From Pardosa pseudoannulata (Eukaryota; Arthropoda; Arachnida; Araneae; Lycosidae), in the NCBI GenBank assembly GCA_032207245.1, contig CM063508.1, positions 117,156,917 through 117,220,916 of the forward strand: a stretch of 64,000 nucleotides of DNA. The letters are read 5' to 3'. Position 1 is the stretch's first letter; every line of letters starts with the position of its first letter. The notes under the pieces are model-generated. The model was not told the DNA's origin, made no database searches, and saw nothing but the letters and a program-made list of their open reading frames with translations. Positions 36,889 through 49,000 of the stretch are shown here, in pieces. Position numbers and translations under genes: made by a program.

Positions 36889-36962
36889 GGTCTCAGTGGC
36901 CGAATGGTCAAAGCACGCGGTCCAGACCCGAAGATTGTGGGTTCGATGCTTGCCATGGCGGT
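36889..36962 (+). repeat. tRNA-like SINE head
   Basis: The sequence has an A-box-like TGGCCGAATGGTC and a B-box-like GGGTTCGATGC at tRNA spacing, but the ends do not pair as an acceptor stem. It is followed by AT-rich tail sequence, so a tRNA-derived SINE is more likely than a tRNA gene. Confidence 0.55.
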
Positions 36963-37013
36963 TTATCCAAAGTACGGATTTTTAATTTAAAAATGTTATT
37001 TATTGTTTCCTTA

Positions 37014-37204
37014 TGTTCTTGAACATTCTAGATCTTTCTTTAATATGTAAATTAGTTATTTCTCGATTATTCTGTTCGGGTATATAAGCTGATACCCACT
37101 AATTGTAGGCAACTTCTCGATCTTGTAAAGTTGCGAGTTGCTTACTAGCTTCAATAAATTCGTTTGTTCAGTTAAACGGTGTGTTCATTCGAATCTTCGT
37201 GACA
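37014..37204 (+). mobile_element. Possible solo LTR
   Basis: The block begins TGTTCTTGAAC and ends TTCGTGACA. It contains TATATAAG and, downstream, AATAAA followed by a GT-rich region, the expected order of promoter and polyadenylation signals in an LTR. No target duplication or second copy was found. Confidence 0.4.
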
Positions 37205-37855
37205 ATATTTAAGTAAAAATATGATAAATATTACACATATTTGCAAATCTGCTTACGTTGGAAAAAATTTCACTGATCTCATTTAAATTTCTCCTTTGTA
37301 ATAAAACCATCATTAAATTTTTCAGTTTCTGTTCTGTAAGTTTATTTTTAGGACTAGCTTCGATTATTTCTATACAAGAGAAGTCCATTTCCGCTCTTGC
37401 ACAGCTTACCAAGATCACTAAAAATGTTTAGTCAATTCTGAAATGTGTAGTTAATCCTCGATATAGTCCTTTAAACGTTTTGTTACAAAATTTCATCAGG
37501 TTGATAATTTATAAATTTTTTATTTATAAATTTAGTTTTTATAATTTTTAAATGTTCTTCCTCTTGTTGTGGACTCTGAAGAAAGAATTTGTGGAACTTC
37601 ATCAAATTGATCATCAGCTTGTACAATAAAGGGACATCTGGTGTATTCATTTATTTAGCTTTAACGTATCCAATAATTTAAAATATGTAATGCTTACAAA
37701 AAAAAATTATTATGCTTTACTCAAGCATGGAAGTTGAACGAAAAGCATAATATAAGTACAGAAAGCAATATCAACAGTATAGTAATATTAAATTTTAAAC
37801 ATATGAATGCAAAACAAATGTACATTTTTCTGCCAAGTTCAAATATCTTAAGAAT

Positions 37856-38370
<515 letters not shown>

Positions 38371-38964
38371 TATGTTACGGCCAAAGCCCGAAGTTCAGCC
38401 AGTTCCCGAATTGGCCGGCCAAATCGCACATTGGCCGGGGCGTGTGGCCAATGTGCGATGTAATGGAAAGGAATAGCGTATATGCGACCTTGGCCGGCCA
38501 CTTCCCGAAGTGCCCGAAACTCCCTGGCCAATGTTCGATGTGCTGAAGCAATGCTGTTCGGCAGGGTAGATTCCGTTGTGATGACGGCATGCACATGGTA
38601 GCAAGGACAGTGTGTTATATTTTCAGTGTATCTGGCATCCAAGTATCAAATCACGAATCTGCAATGCGTTATTGTTTACGGGCCCGTCAATTGAATAGTT
38701 TCGATTGCCGGTTAGTGTGCTTTCCCCGGATAGGTAAGCGCTTTCAATATTCGTTTGTTTTTTATTATACTATGGATAAAACTCAGTTTCAAGAATTTGT
38801 ACATGCTTGCAAATTTATATTTTAATACTATTATTACTATATTTATAGTCCTAATACTTTATAGTTTCACCTAAAACTTATACATGTTCATTAACTCCTA
38901 AACCACGAAAGGGATCACAGCGTAATTTGAGAGAATCGTATTGTTTTTCTATAAATTTTTTTCC

Positions 38965-39827
38965 ATGGCTTCTCCTGACGAAACTAGTATGCTGGGAGAA
39001 GATGATGCACATGCAAATGCAGAACCAACTTTTGATATGAGAACCGAGTTCTTAGGTAAATTGAATATATTGCTGCAAGGAAAAGCAGATAATAGCTGGA
39101 TTCTCAGCAGAGACAAGTACTGTATTTTCATAGAGGACGTTAAAAAGGCTAAATCAAAGTAGAAAAAAGAAACTGTTGACTATCGTCGACTAAGAAAATA
39201 TGATGTTATTGAGGTTGACTGAAAAGAAAAACTTATTGTACCAGTAACAGAAGAAAATAGCTTTATTTTGCATTATATGCACACAGAAGAGTTTTTCGAC
39301 TTCCTACATAATACTCACTTGAAAATTGAACATGAATGGAGAAGGATCTGCAAACTAAGTACAAAAATTGTCACCAAGGAATTCGATATATTTTATCTCC
39401 GCTTATGCAAACAGTGTCAGACCAAATTATCTAATTTTAAGAAAAGTCTATTTTCTATACCTTTGATATTTAAATAATTTAACTCAAGATGCCAGGTAGA
39501 TCTTATCGATATGCAAAGTAACCCAGACAGCGAATTCAAGTTTGTACTCAATCACCAGGATCATTTAACAAAGTTCAAATTATTGCGAGCTCTGAAAAGC
39601 TCTGAAAGATTTCCATTTTGCAAGAGAAACTAATTACACTGGCATCCGTATGCACAGTGGAAAATTCATTACGAACCTTTGCCTCTTCACAATCGCTGAC
39701 CGGCGGCCGAGACTACACTCGATGCAGTTGCACTACTAAGTGCTACATAAATCGCTGCAGATGTAAAAATAACAAACTGATGTGCAATTCGATATGTCAT
39801 AAAAGTTTATCTTGTTGTAACAAGTGA
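38965..39827 (+). pseudogene. Ginger/KRBA2-like integrase-type transposase, broken
   Basis: From ATG 38965 one frame encodes an N-terminal part with WILSRDKYCIFIEDV, a basic linker with RRLRKYDVIEVD, then an H2C2-type zinc-binding region (FDFLHNTHLKIEHEW ... LRLCKQCQTK). At 39478 follows the start of an integrase core, FNSRCQVDLIDM ... YQDHLTKF-like, holding the first catalytic Asp. In-frame stops lie near 39160, 39221 and 39475. The rest of the core, with the second Asp and the Glu, is deleted. In another frame 39618-39827 gives the cysteine-rich tail (CSCTTKCYINRCRCKNN ... CNSICHKSLSC) typical of KRBA2/SCAND3-like transposase relatives. It cannot be active. Confidence 0.85.
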
Positions 39828-39879
39828 TGATACCAATAATTTTCTGTAATAAACTAATTCAGTAGATAATGTGATTATC

Positions 39880-40087
39880 TCCTTGTTTGTATGTTTTCTC
39901 CAATTGAGAGGAAATTTTCATAAAACACCAGGAGGTTTCTGGTACTGTGAGATCCTTACTCACTAAAATTTCTAACTTCAGACTACAGCCCACATAAGGC
40001 CACCGTACCTCCTTGGCCTTTGTTCCGAAGGACGATCCTAGGCTCCTCAGAGAGCCGGATTAGTCGGAAATCTCCTCTGTGGCAGCT
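39880..40087. mobile_element. Short retroposed insert inside the Ginger element
   Basis: A 208-bp insert is flanked by the exact 14-bp duplication ATAATGTGATTATC at 39866-39879 and 40088-40101, as left by LINE machinery. The insert is GC-richer on its right. It is probably a SINE or a truncated LINE read on the minus strand, and its family is not recognised. Confidence 0.75.
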
Positions 40088-40313
40088 ATAATGTGATTAT
40101 CATTAGCATTACGGTATACAAACACCCCAAATTTGCTCATTACCTTGTTTTTCTGACTTTGGCCGATCGCCCCAAGCCAGTTCCCGCATTGGCTGGCCAA
40201 ACCCCGAAATCAAGGAAAGATCGGACATTGGCCAGCCATTGTGAGGCGATATTGGTTATTTCGCGATTTGGCCGGCCAATTCGGGAACTGGCCGACTTCG
40301 GGCTTTGGCCGTA

Positions 40314-40316
<3 letters not shown>

Positions 40317-40378
<62 letters not shown>

Positions 40379-40393
40379 CATATCTATATATAC

Positions 40394-40485
<92 letters not shown>

Positions 40486-40517
40486 TATATACATATATAT
40501 ATATATATATAATATAC

Positions 40518-40572
<55 letters not shown>

Positions 40573-40693
40573 TATACATATATATACATATATATATTCA
40601 TATATATACATATATATATATATATACATATATATATACATATATATACTTATATATATATATATATACATATATATATACATATATATATAC

Positions 40694-40758
<65 letters not shown>

Positions 40759-40766
40759 TATATATA

Positions 40767-40824
<58 letters not shown>
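40317..40824. repeat. (CA)n(TA)n...(TG)n microsatellite
   Basis: A short CA run, about 450 bp of TA with CATATA interruptions, then a TG run. The CA start and TG end make the block self-complementary. Confidence 0.97.
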
Positions 40825-40829
40825 CAAAA

Positions 40830-41690
40830 TTAAACGCTTTCATTTTACAATGGATTTAAAAAGTACTTATTAATATAATTAACAAAGTAAATTAATTTTT
40901 ATGCAACAGCCTACAATTTAATATTTTTACTACCCTCCCCCCCCAAAAAAACCTGCAGATTTCTCATCAAGTATATTTTTAAAATTTCCTTTTCAAAATC
41001 AGAAAAAACTAAATAAGATTATTTTAAAATATTTTAAAGTATCATCTTCTAAGTACATATACTTAGCTGTTATCATTGGAATACAAAAAGAATATTAAAA
41101 TAAAAGAACAATAATAGTTAAAATATACATTTTCCTGTACAAAATATCAATAATTTTTTGAGAACCTAAAATAACCCATGAGTAATATCAAAACATTTTA
41201 ATATGAACTAGCTTTTACTTTATGTGCAAATCTTTCCTCTTCTCACCCGGTCTTCGATTCCCAACTGAATGTTATATTTAATTTAAAGTCTAATATTATG
41301 ATTTAGAATATATTCCATTTATGTAACAACTCAGTAAGTAGAGAATAGAAGCCAGTGAAGTTTATCACGATACACAAAGTAAAGTAGTGTCGAAAAATCT
41401 AAGCAAGGGTTTTCGAAGATGATAGGGAAATAGGATAGTTTTATTGGTAAAAATGCCTCTATAATAATTAATTACGTTTGGCAGATAATTTCCTTTTCAA
41501 TTTTCGGTCGAGGTAATATTGAAACTTGTCGATTTACCGCATCCATACCGTTGCTTTAAATTTTTGAAGCCAACCCATTGACTGCTTGGAAATTCCTGTG
41601 AAGTTGCCTCGCAAAGTCAATGGTCTTCTCTCGTAAAATTGGTCCACTAATTGGAAAAGGATAAGTTTTCTTAGGGTGAAACCAGAAGAA
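40830..41690. other. AT-rich sequence without recognisable features
   Basis: No gene, RNA or repeat was recognised. Confidence 0.4.
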
Positions 41691-41692
41691 TA

Positions 41693-41998
41693 ATGCATTT
41701 TATGAATCAACAAACAGTCCTTTTTGTTGTTGCTGTCTTATGTCACTTGGTCAGACCAAACACGATTGAACCGGAGGCTACTCGTATTAAGGCCAAAGGG
41801 TTCATCTTTCGTTTTAAAGAGCACCTCAAGGGTGAAAGAACGACTTATACTCAGGTGGGTCCTCGTAATTTTGAAGCAGAGACCAAGCTGAAGACTTATA
41901 GGCTTGACCTGTCACCCCCAGAGGTATTGATTGAGAACTTCGAGAACATCGGGACCACGAACATTTTTTATTTTTGTCAGTCACCTTTAACCCTTTAA
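41693..41998 (+). CDS. Unrecognised small ORF with hydrophobic N-terminus
   Basis: The 101-codon frame starts with two ATGs (41693, 41702). From the second it reads NQQTVLFVVAVLCHLVRP, a plausible signal peptide, then a charged stretch (IKAKGFIFRFKEHLKGERTT). A strong donor-like CAG/GTGGGT occurs at about 41852 and GAG/GTATTG at about 41920, so it might be a first exon ending at one of these. The region is richer in G and C than its surroundings. The frame ends in the TTAA of the piggyBac-type element at 41991. No homologue is recognised, and chance remains possible. Confidence 0.25.
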   Translation: MHFMNQQTVLFVVAVLCHLVRPNTIEPEATRIKAKGFIFRFKEHLKGERTTYTQVGPRNFEAETKLKTYRLDLSPPEVLIENFENIGTTNIFYFCQSPLTL

Positions 41999-42519
41999 CG
42001 TGCAGTGGTTCCGCAGAGAAACCACCTGTTAATACTTTATTCTCTTCTTTTTAAAAATATTCGAAGATTTGTTTTCCGATTTTCTATGTTATGAACTCTT
42101 TGATGTAGCAATATATATAATAGAATTTTACATAGTTTATTTTTCGCTTTGAAATATATTAGTTTAAAATTACTTTACATGAAAAATCTCGTATTTGATT
42201 TTTCTTTTTTTATGACTTCAAATAAAAACACTTACCCAAAATAACAATAAAAAATTACATAATAATCTATTTATTACACCATTTCTATGATAATTATACA
42301 TTGTTCTACCAATATAATTAATTTTAAGAAACTGTTGTTTCCATGCTGTACAAGGGGAGGGTTTCACAATTACCCCCCCCCCATCAAAAAAAATATTCCA
42401 CCTACTATAGGAATATAAAATTTGTTTTCATATGTTTCCTATTTATAAGGTTCACAGACAACGTCTATAACCTAATGCCGTGAAATCTGAAAGAATTTTT
42501 AATCATGACCTTTAAAGGG
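41991..42519. mobile_element. piggyBac-type MITE (529 bp)
   Basis: TTAA flanks both ends (41987-41990, 42520-42523), and both ends read inward as CCCTTTAA followed by diverging sequence. The interior is AT-rich and noncoding. Confidence 0.65.
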
Positions 42520-42523
42520 TTAA

Positions 42524-42640
42524 AGAACAGGGCGGATTTTAGCCCGGCTCCGGCTCCGAACTCGCAACACTCCAGTTACGAGAGCGTTGTCTTTGCCGAC
42601 TGAAATACCGCTGCTCCCCTTTTGTTTCCGCTCTTTATTG
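42524..42640 (-). repeat. Possible tRNA-derived SINE piece
   Basis: Minus-strand sequence contains GCAAAGACAACGCTCTCG and a B-box-like GCGAGTTCGGAGCC at roughly tRNA spacing. No acceptor stem is evident. Confidence 0.3.
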
Positions 42641-43059
42641 ATCCCCATGGTGTAACGAACATAACTGGCTCCCGGGGAACGATACCTTTTTTGCACCTCC
42701 CCCGAAAAAACATTTATAATATATAGTACAGACTTTTAAGCACCTTTCTACAAGAGATTCCTGGGACATGAGACGATCCTTTGCCCGCCTCTCTGCTACA
42801 ACTATAATTGATGGTGCTTAGTCTACTCCCCATAAAAAATATGCTTTTGAGGGGATGAAGAATGACAGTGAGGAAAGTAAATAATCAGAAGTACTATTGA
42901 GCCACTCCGTTCGTAAATGAACAATCGTCTTTAAACCTTCCTTTTTGGAGTGGATATTTTTTTCCTTCGTAAATCTGAATAACGTCAGAAAATTTATGTA
43001 GGGCAATGTTTCTCAAAGTGGGGTACGCGTACCCCCAGGGGTACAACAAGAGTTAGACT

Positions 43060-43705
43060 GGGGGTACAACTCAGGCGAAAGTCAACCGTCTAAAAATAAC
43101 GTGACTCTGTCCCTTCATGAGTTTATAACAAGTTCGACAACTAAAACTGATGCCGATACTCGGAAATGCATAACACAACATTTGGAGTTTGCAAGCGGTC
43201 TTGATAAACTATTTCCCTAATTTAAACAAAAATATTGGTTTGGTTTGGTTCGCTACGGTCTACTGTTTTGCACAAGAGGGCTAATGAGACCGGGACCTAC
43301 TGCTTAAAGCCGATTCCGAACCAAAAATATTGAATGGATAAGAGATCAGTTTAACATTAACACAACATCCATACCAGAAGATTTGACGCATGCAGAAGAA
43401 GAGCAATTGGTGAAATTGGCTTCAGACAAATTTTTGAGAATTGAAAATAGGGAGAGTACCTTAACATCATTCTAAACAAATGCAACATGTGTATCCGGTC
43501 TTAACAAAAAATTTCTGAAATACATCTTACCTTTTCCAAATTTATATTTATGTAAAGTTGCTTTTTCAGCATTTATAGAGATGAAGTCGGAAGAAAGGAA
43601 CAGACTATTAGACTTGGAACCGCATCTGAGATTAAAATTAACAAACAGGGAACCAAATTTTGACGATCTGTCATCTCAGCGCAAACCATTTCTTCCTTTT
43701 CGTTG
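43060..43705 (+). pseudogene. hAT transposase remnant (ZBED5-like)
   Basis: Separated frames give ITQHLEFASGLDKLF, then after the SINE IRDQFNINTTSIPEDLTHAE, and finally KFLKYILPFPNLYLCKVAFSA ... EERNRLLDLEPHLRLKLT. The last is the C-terminal hAT dimerisation block of ZBED5/SCAND3-like proteins. The N-terminal two thirds are missing. Confidence 0.8.
43238..43321 (-). repeat. 5'-truncated SINE inserted in the hAT remnant
   Basis: 84 bp matching the SINE tail (inverse of GGTTTGGTTCGCTACGGTC ... ACCTACTGCTTAAAGCCG), flanked by the exact 11-bp duplication CAAAAATATTG at 43227-43237 and 43322-43332. Confidence 0.9.
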
Positions 43706-43949
43706 ATCCAAATAATTATTACTTACAATATAACTTTTATTTATTTATATTTTATTATGAATAATTTTATTTCTCGTTTCTTATTATTTTGTGTGCGTCT
43801 AAAAAAAAGAAAAAATAAATATAATTTTGACTGTTGTTAAAATACATCCTATCATTATTTATTTTTTTTTTTGATGAAGGGTACGCAACGTTACGAAAAT
43901 TATAGAAGGGGTACACTATGCCAAGAGTTTGAGAAACGCTGATCTAGGG

Positions 43950-44413
43950 GATTGAAAACTATTTCATATAAGTGAATGTTACTTATAGCTGAATATTTGA
44001 CCAAGTTGATAATTTATTACATTAGCCTTACAAAAATTTCGTTAGGAATCTAGAAGTATTTCTTATAACTAAATATTTTGTAAATGTAAGCTTCGTATAA
44101 ACGAGTTTCCTCTGCATATAAGTAAACATAAATTATGTATGCGTGCATAACATTCTGTATGATTTCCCTTAAGTACATACATAAATATACATATTAAAAT
44201 ATTTGCAGTATATTTCGCCTCAATGACACTTTTTAAATATATCGAGGGTCAAGCTGACCAAAGGTTCGCAGTATTCATTAATGTGGGCTGCAGTACTCAT
44301 TAATGTCGGGTGTTATCCCTTGGGGGTAAATGTAGGCTGACTATATGGTGCTCCCATAATGAAATAAATGGTCAACAATTTCAACTCTTTAATAGGCAAT
44401 AATTTATTTATAC
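43950..44413. other. AT-rich sequence
   Basis: Nothing is recognised. A short internal echo, AGTA(T/C)TCATTAATG, occurs twice near 44270-44303. Confidence 0.4.
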
Positions 44414-44985
44414 GATGTTCTGCAAGCTTGTCCATGATTAGTTAATATAGTTAGGTTATAGTTAGTTGATAATTTAGTGGTTCTTAATAACGTAATCGTT
44501 ATCTGCTCACAATGGTAAAAGGAACATATTTTAACTTATCGTTATGTTACTAAGCACTATTGTGCAATCATTTATTTTTACGATGTTTTAGTTTGATGTT
44601 CTGCAAGCTTGTCCATGATTAGTTAATATAGTTAGGTTATAGTTAGTTGATAATTTAGTGGTTCTTAATAACGTAATCGTTATCTGCTCACAATGGTAAA
44701 AGGAACATATTTTAACTTATCGTTATGTTACTAAGCACTATTGTGCAATCATTTATTTTTACGATGTTTTAGTTTGATGTTCTGCAAGCTTGTCCATGAT
44801 TAGTTAATATAGTTAGGTTATAGTTAGTTGATAATTTAGTGGTTCTTAATAACGTAATCGTTTTCTGCTCACAATGGTAAAATGAACTATTTTAACTTAT
44901 CGTTATGTTACTAAGCACTATTGTGCAATCATTTATTTTTACGAGGTTTTAGTTTGATGTTGTGCAAGCTTGTCCATGATTAGTG
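44414..44985 (+). repeat. 181-bp tandem repeat, about 3.2 copies
   Basis: Units begin GATGTTCTGCAAGCTTGTCC at 44414 and recur at 44595, 44776 and 44956 (partial). The first two copies are nearly identical. Confidence 0.96.
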
Positions 44986-45639
44986 AAAATAAATCATTCT
45001 GACCTTGAATGCATTTGCAATTATTGCTCAGGCTGGAAAATTTGAAAAAGCAAATTTAAACATTTAATGTTTTCTGAAATTCCGTAGAGCCATTAAATCC
45101 GGAGAGAAAATATATTTCGTTTTTAGCCATGCATAGTGGGAAAGAATTTTTCAGTCGTCTTCACTAATGACTACGAGTTAAGAATTCTCTAGCTCATATA
45201 TCCGTTACAAGGGAATCTGTTAAGCGAAGACAATAAATACTGAAAGCTGGGAGATGGGAGACAACAATTAAGCCCTGCACCATTACATTCTACACGATTT
45301 AGATCTAATTAAATTCGGAGAAGAGTCGTTCGAAGGAAAGCTATAAAAGAAATGGCGCTGGCAGATGTTTGAGAGGCTGAGAATGGAACCGTTTTGGCTT
45401 ATCATGATGGCTTTTACAATTCATAATGTTTCCAAAACTTTTATATTATGAAATTTCTTTTTTTAATTTCGTCAATTTTAGCTATTAACGTCTAATTTTA
45501 TGACTATAAAACTTCTCTTTATGGGCTTTTAATTGCGTATTCAGACGTTACGCATGTCGTAGATAATGAAGATGTTTTAATAAGTTGCGTTTCAGCCCTT
45601 CTTAATTATCTTTAGGAAAATCTCATGGTCTCATAAAAA

Positions 45640-46084
45640 CCCTTTCTTTCGTTTCGCAGACCCCATTAAACTATCTTTATTCTTTCGCTTTATGGCAAAT
45701 TTCATATGTGTTTTATCTTTCATATAGTTCTGTTAGTTGAGAAAGGTTAACTATCAGTTAGTGTAGATTTTAATGATAGTTTTAAAATATTAAATTCTTT
45801 CGTTTTATTGACCACATTAAACCATTTTTATTCTTTCATTTAACGGCCAATTTCCCATGTGTGCTATGTTTCATATAGTTGAGTTAGTTGTAGAACGCTC
45901 AACTATCAATTCGTGTGAAATTGACTGATAGTTTAAAAACGAGTAATTCTATAAAAATGTTAAATTCTTTCGTTTGTTTGACCCCATCAAACCATTTCTA
46001 TTCTTTCTCTTTATGACAAGTTTAATTTTTCATTTCTCTTTTATGTTTAGTATAGTTGAGTTAGTAGCGAAACGGATAACTATC
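45640..46084 (+). repeat. Diverged tandem repeat, about three units of 150-170 bp
   Basis: ATTCTTTCGTTT...GACC...CAT(T/C)AAAC(C/T)AT starts recur near 45642, 45792 and 45964, each followed by CTATCA(A/G)T motifs. Units are more diverged than in the neighbouring arrays. Confidence 0.7.
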
Positions 46085-49000
46085 AATAAGTGTAAACTAA
46101 AAAATAACCTATATATCTGGAGAGAATTTATTTTATGTATTAATTGATTTCCATGTAAATAATGTAAGTTGTAGCTATTAATGTCGATTTGCTAGTTTCA
46201 GGAAGCCGTAGATTGAACTAACCCGCAAGTATATAGAAGATAGAGGTCCGGTGTGTGATTATCGTAAAGTTTTAATCATTACTAAGTAATAACTTATATA
46301 TCCGGATAGAATTTATTTTATATATTAATTGATTTCCATGTAAATAATGTAAGTTGTAGCTATTAATGTTGATTTGTTGGTTTCAGTAAGCCGTAGATTG
46401 AACTAACCAACAAGTATATAGAAGATTGAGGTTCGGTGTGCGATTATCGTAAAGTTTTAATCATTACTAAGAAATAACCTATATATCCGGATAGAATTTA
46501 TTCTATATATTAATTGATTTTCATGTAAATAATGCTGTAAGTTGCAGTTATTAATGTTGATTTGTTGGTTTCAGGAAGCCGTAGATTGAACTACCCTCAG
46601 TATATAGAAAATAGAGGTCCGTCGTGCGATTATCGTAAAGTTTTAATCATTACTAAGAAATAACCTATATATCCGGATAAAATTTATTCTATATATTAAT
46701 TGATTTTCATGTAAATAATGTTATAAATTGCAGCTTTTAATGTTGATTTGTTGGTTTCAGGAAGCCGTAGATTGAACTAACCAACAAGTATATAGAAGAT
46801 TGAGGTTCGGTGTGCGATTATCGTAAAGTTTTAATCATTACTAAGAAATAAACTATATATCCGGATAGAATTTATTCTATATATTAATTGATTTTCATGT
46901 AAATAATGTTGTAAATTGCAGCTATTAATGTTGATTTGTTGGTTTCAGGAAGCCGTAGATTGAATTAACCCGCAAGTATATAGAAGATAGAGGTTTGCAG
47001 TGTTATTATAGAAAACTTTAAATTATTATTGAGAAATAATTTAGATATCAGGATAAAATTTATTCAACAAGTTAAACGATCTTTATATAAATAATGTAGT
47101 AAAATGCAGCTATTAATCTTGATTTTTTGGTTTCATAAAGATGTAGAATGAAGCAGTATGGAGAAGACTGAGGCTCACAGTGTGATTATCCTAAACGTTT
47201 ATTTATTACTGTAGAAATAATCTAGACACCTGGATAAAATTTATTCTACACGTTAATTGATTTTTATGTATATAATGTAAATTGCAGCTATTAATGTTAA
47301 TTTGTTTGTTTTCATGAAGCTGTAGATTGAAATAACTTTCAATATGTGGAAGACAGAGATTTGCAGTGCGATAACCTTAAAGTTTTAATTATTACTAAGA
47401 AATATTCTATGTACGTGAATAAAGTTTATTCTACATATTAATTGATACTTATGTACATAATTTTGTAAATTGCAGCTATTTAATGTTGATTTGTTTGGTT
47501 TCAGTAAAGCCGTAGATTGAAGTAACCAACAAGTATGAAGAAATTGAGGTTCGGTGTGCGATTATCGTAAAGTTTTAATCATTACTAAGAAATAACTATA
47601 GATAACTCCGGATAAAATTTATTCTATATATTAATTGATTTTTACGTCAAATAATGCTTTGTAAAATTGACAGCTATTAATGTTGATTTGTTGGTTTCAG
47701 GAAGCCGTAGATTGAATTAACCCGCAAGTATATAGAAGATAGAGGTTTGCAGTGTTATTATAGAAAACTTTAAATTATTATTGAGAAATAATTTAGATAT
47801 CAGGATAAAATTTATTCTATACAAGTTAAACGATCTTTATATAAATAATGTAGTAAAATGCAGCTATTAATGATTTTTTGGTTTCATAAAGATGTAGAAT
47901 GAAGCAGTATGGAGAAGACTGAGGCTCACAGTGTGATTATCCTAAACGTTTATTTATTACTGTAGAAATAATCTAGACACCTGGATAAAATTTATTCTAC
48001 ACGTTAATTGATTTTTATGTATATAATGTAAATTGCAGCTATTAATGTTAATTTGTTTGTTTTCATGAAGCTGTAGATTGAAATAACTTTCAATATGTGG
48101 AAGACAGAGATTTGCAGTGCGATAACCTTAAAGTTTTAATTATTACTAAGAAATATTCTATGTACGTGAATAAAGTTTATTCTACATATTAATTGATACT
48201 TATGTACATAATTTTGTAAATTGCAGCTATTTAATGTTGAGTTGTTTGGTTTCATAAAGTTGTAGAATGAAGTAACCCCCAATATGAAGGAAATAGAGGT
48301 TCTAAGTGCGATTATTGTAAAGTTTTAATTATTACTAAGAAATAACTTAGATAACTGGAAAAAATTATTCTGTGTATTAATTTATCTTTACGTCAAAAAC
48401 TTTGTAAACTGCAGCTATTAATGTTGATTTGTTGGTTTCAGGAAGCCGTAGATTGAATTAACCCGCAAGTATATAGAAGATAGAGGTCCGTGTTGCGATT
48501 ATCGTAAAGTTTTAATCATTACTAAGAAATAACCTAGATGTCTGGATAAAATTTATTCTATATATTAATTGATTTTCATGTTAATAATGTTAGTAAATGC
48601 AGCTTTTAATGTTGATTTGTTGGTTTCAGGAAGCCGTAGATTGAACTAACCAACAAGTATAGAAGATAGAGGCTCACAGGTGTGCGATTATCGTAAAGTT
48701 TTAATCATTACTAAGAAATAACCTAGATGTCTGGATAAAATTTATTCTATATATTAATTGATTTTTTATGTAAATAATGTAAATTACAGCTATTAAGGTT
48801 GATTTGCTTGATTTCAGGAAGCCGTAGATTGAATTACCCTCAGTATATAGAAAATAGAGATTTCCGTCGTGCGATTATCGTAAAGTTTTAATATTACTAA
48901 GAAATAACCTATATACGGATAAAATTTATTCTATATATTAATTGATTTTAATGTAAATAATGTTATAAATTGCAGCTTTTAATGTTGATTTGTTGGTTTC

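Larger units (their letters stand above)
38373..40316 (+). mobile_element. Ginger-type DNA transposon, internally deleted (1944 bp)
   Basis: The ends are inverted repeats: TGTTACGGCCAAAGCCCGAA at the left, and the same 20 bases read inward from 40316. Similarity continues for about 50 bp, with AGTTCCCGAATTGGCCGGCC shared, after which subterminal copies of GGCCGGCCA and related motifs follow on both sides. It contains remains of an integrase-like transposase. It sits between two TA/CA microsatellite blocks. A clear 4-bp target duplication is not visible, perhaps because the site is simple repeat. Confidence 0.85.
43004..43941 (+). mobile_element. hAT transposon (ZBED/SCAND3-like) with nested SINE
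   Basis: The left end CAATGTTTCTCAAAGTGG and the inverted right end CAGCGTTTCTCAAACTC match the hAT CAGNGTTTCTCAAA type. The flanks ATGTAGGG (42996-43003) and ATCTAGGG (43942-43949) agree at 7 of 8 bases. The plus strand keeps transposase fragments, and a SINE tail sits inside. Confidence 0.88.

Noticed and set aside
36889..36962. tRNA gene
   Set aside because: A- and B-box-like sequences are present, but a paired acceptor stem and a proper anticodon arm are not seen; SINE head is more likely.
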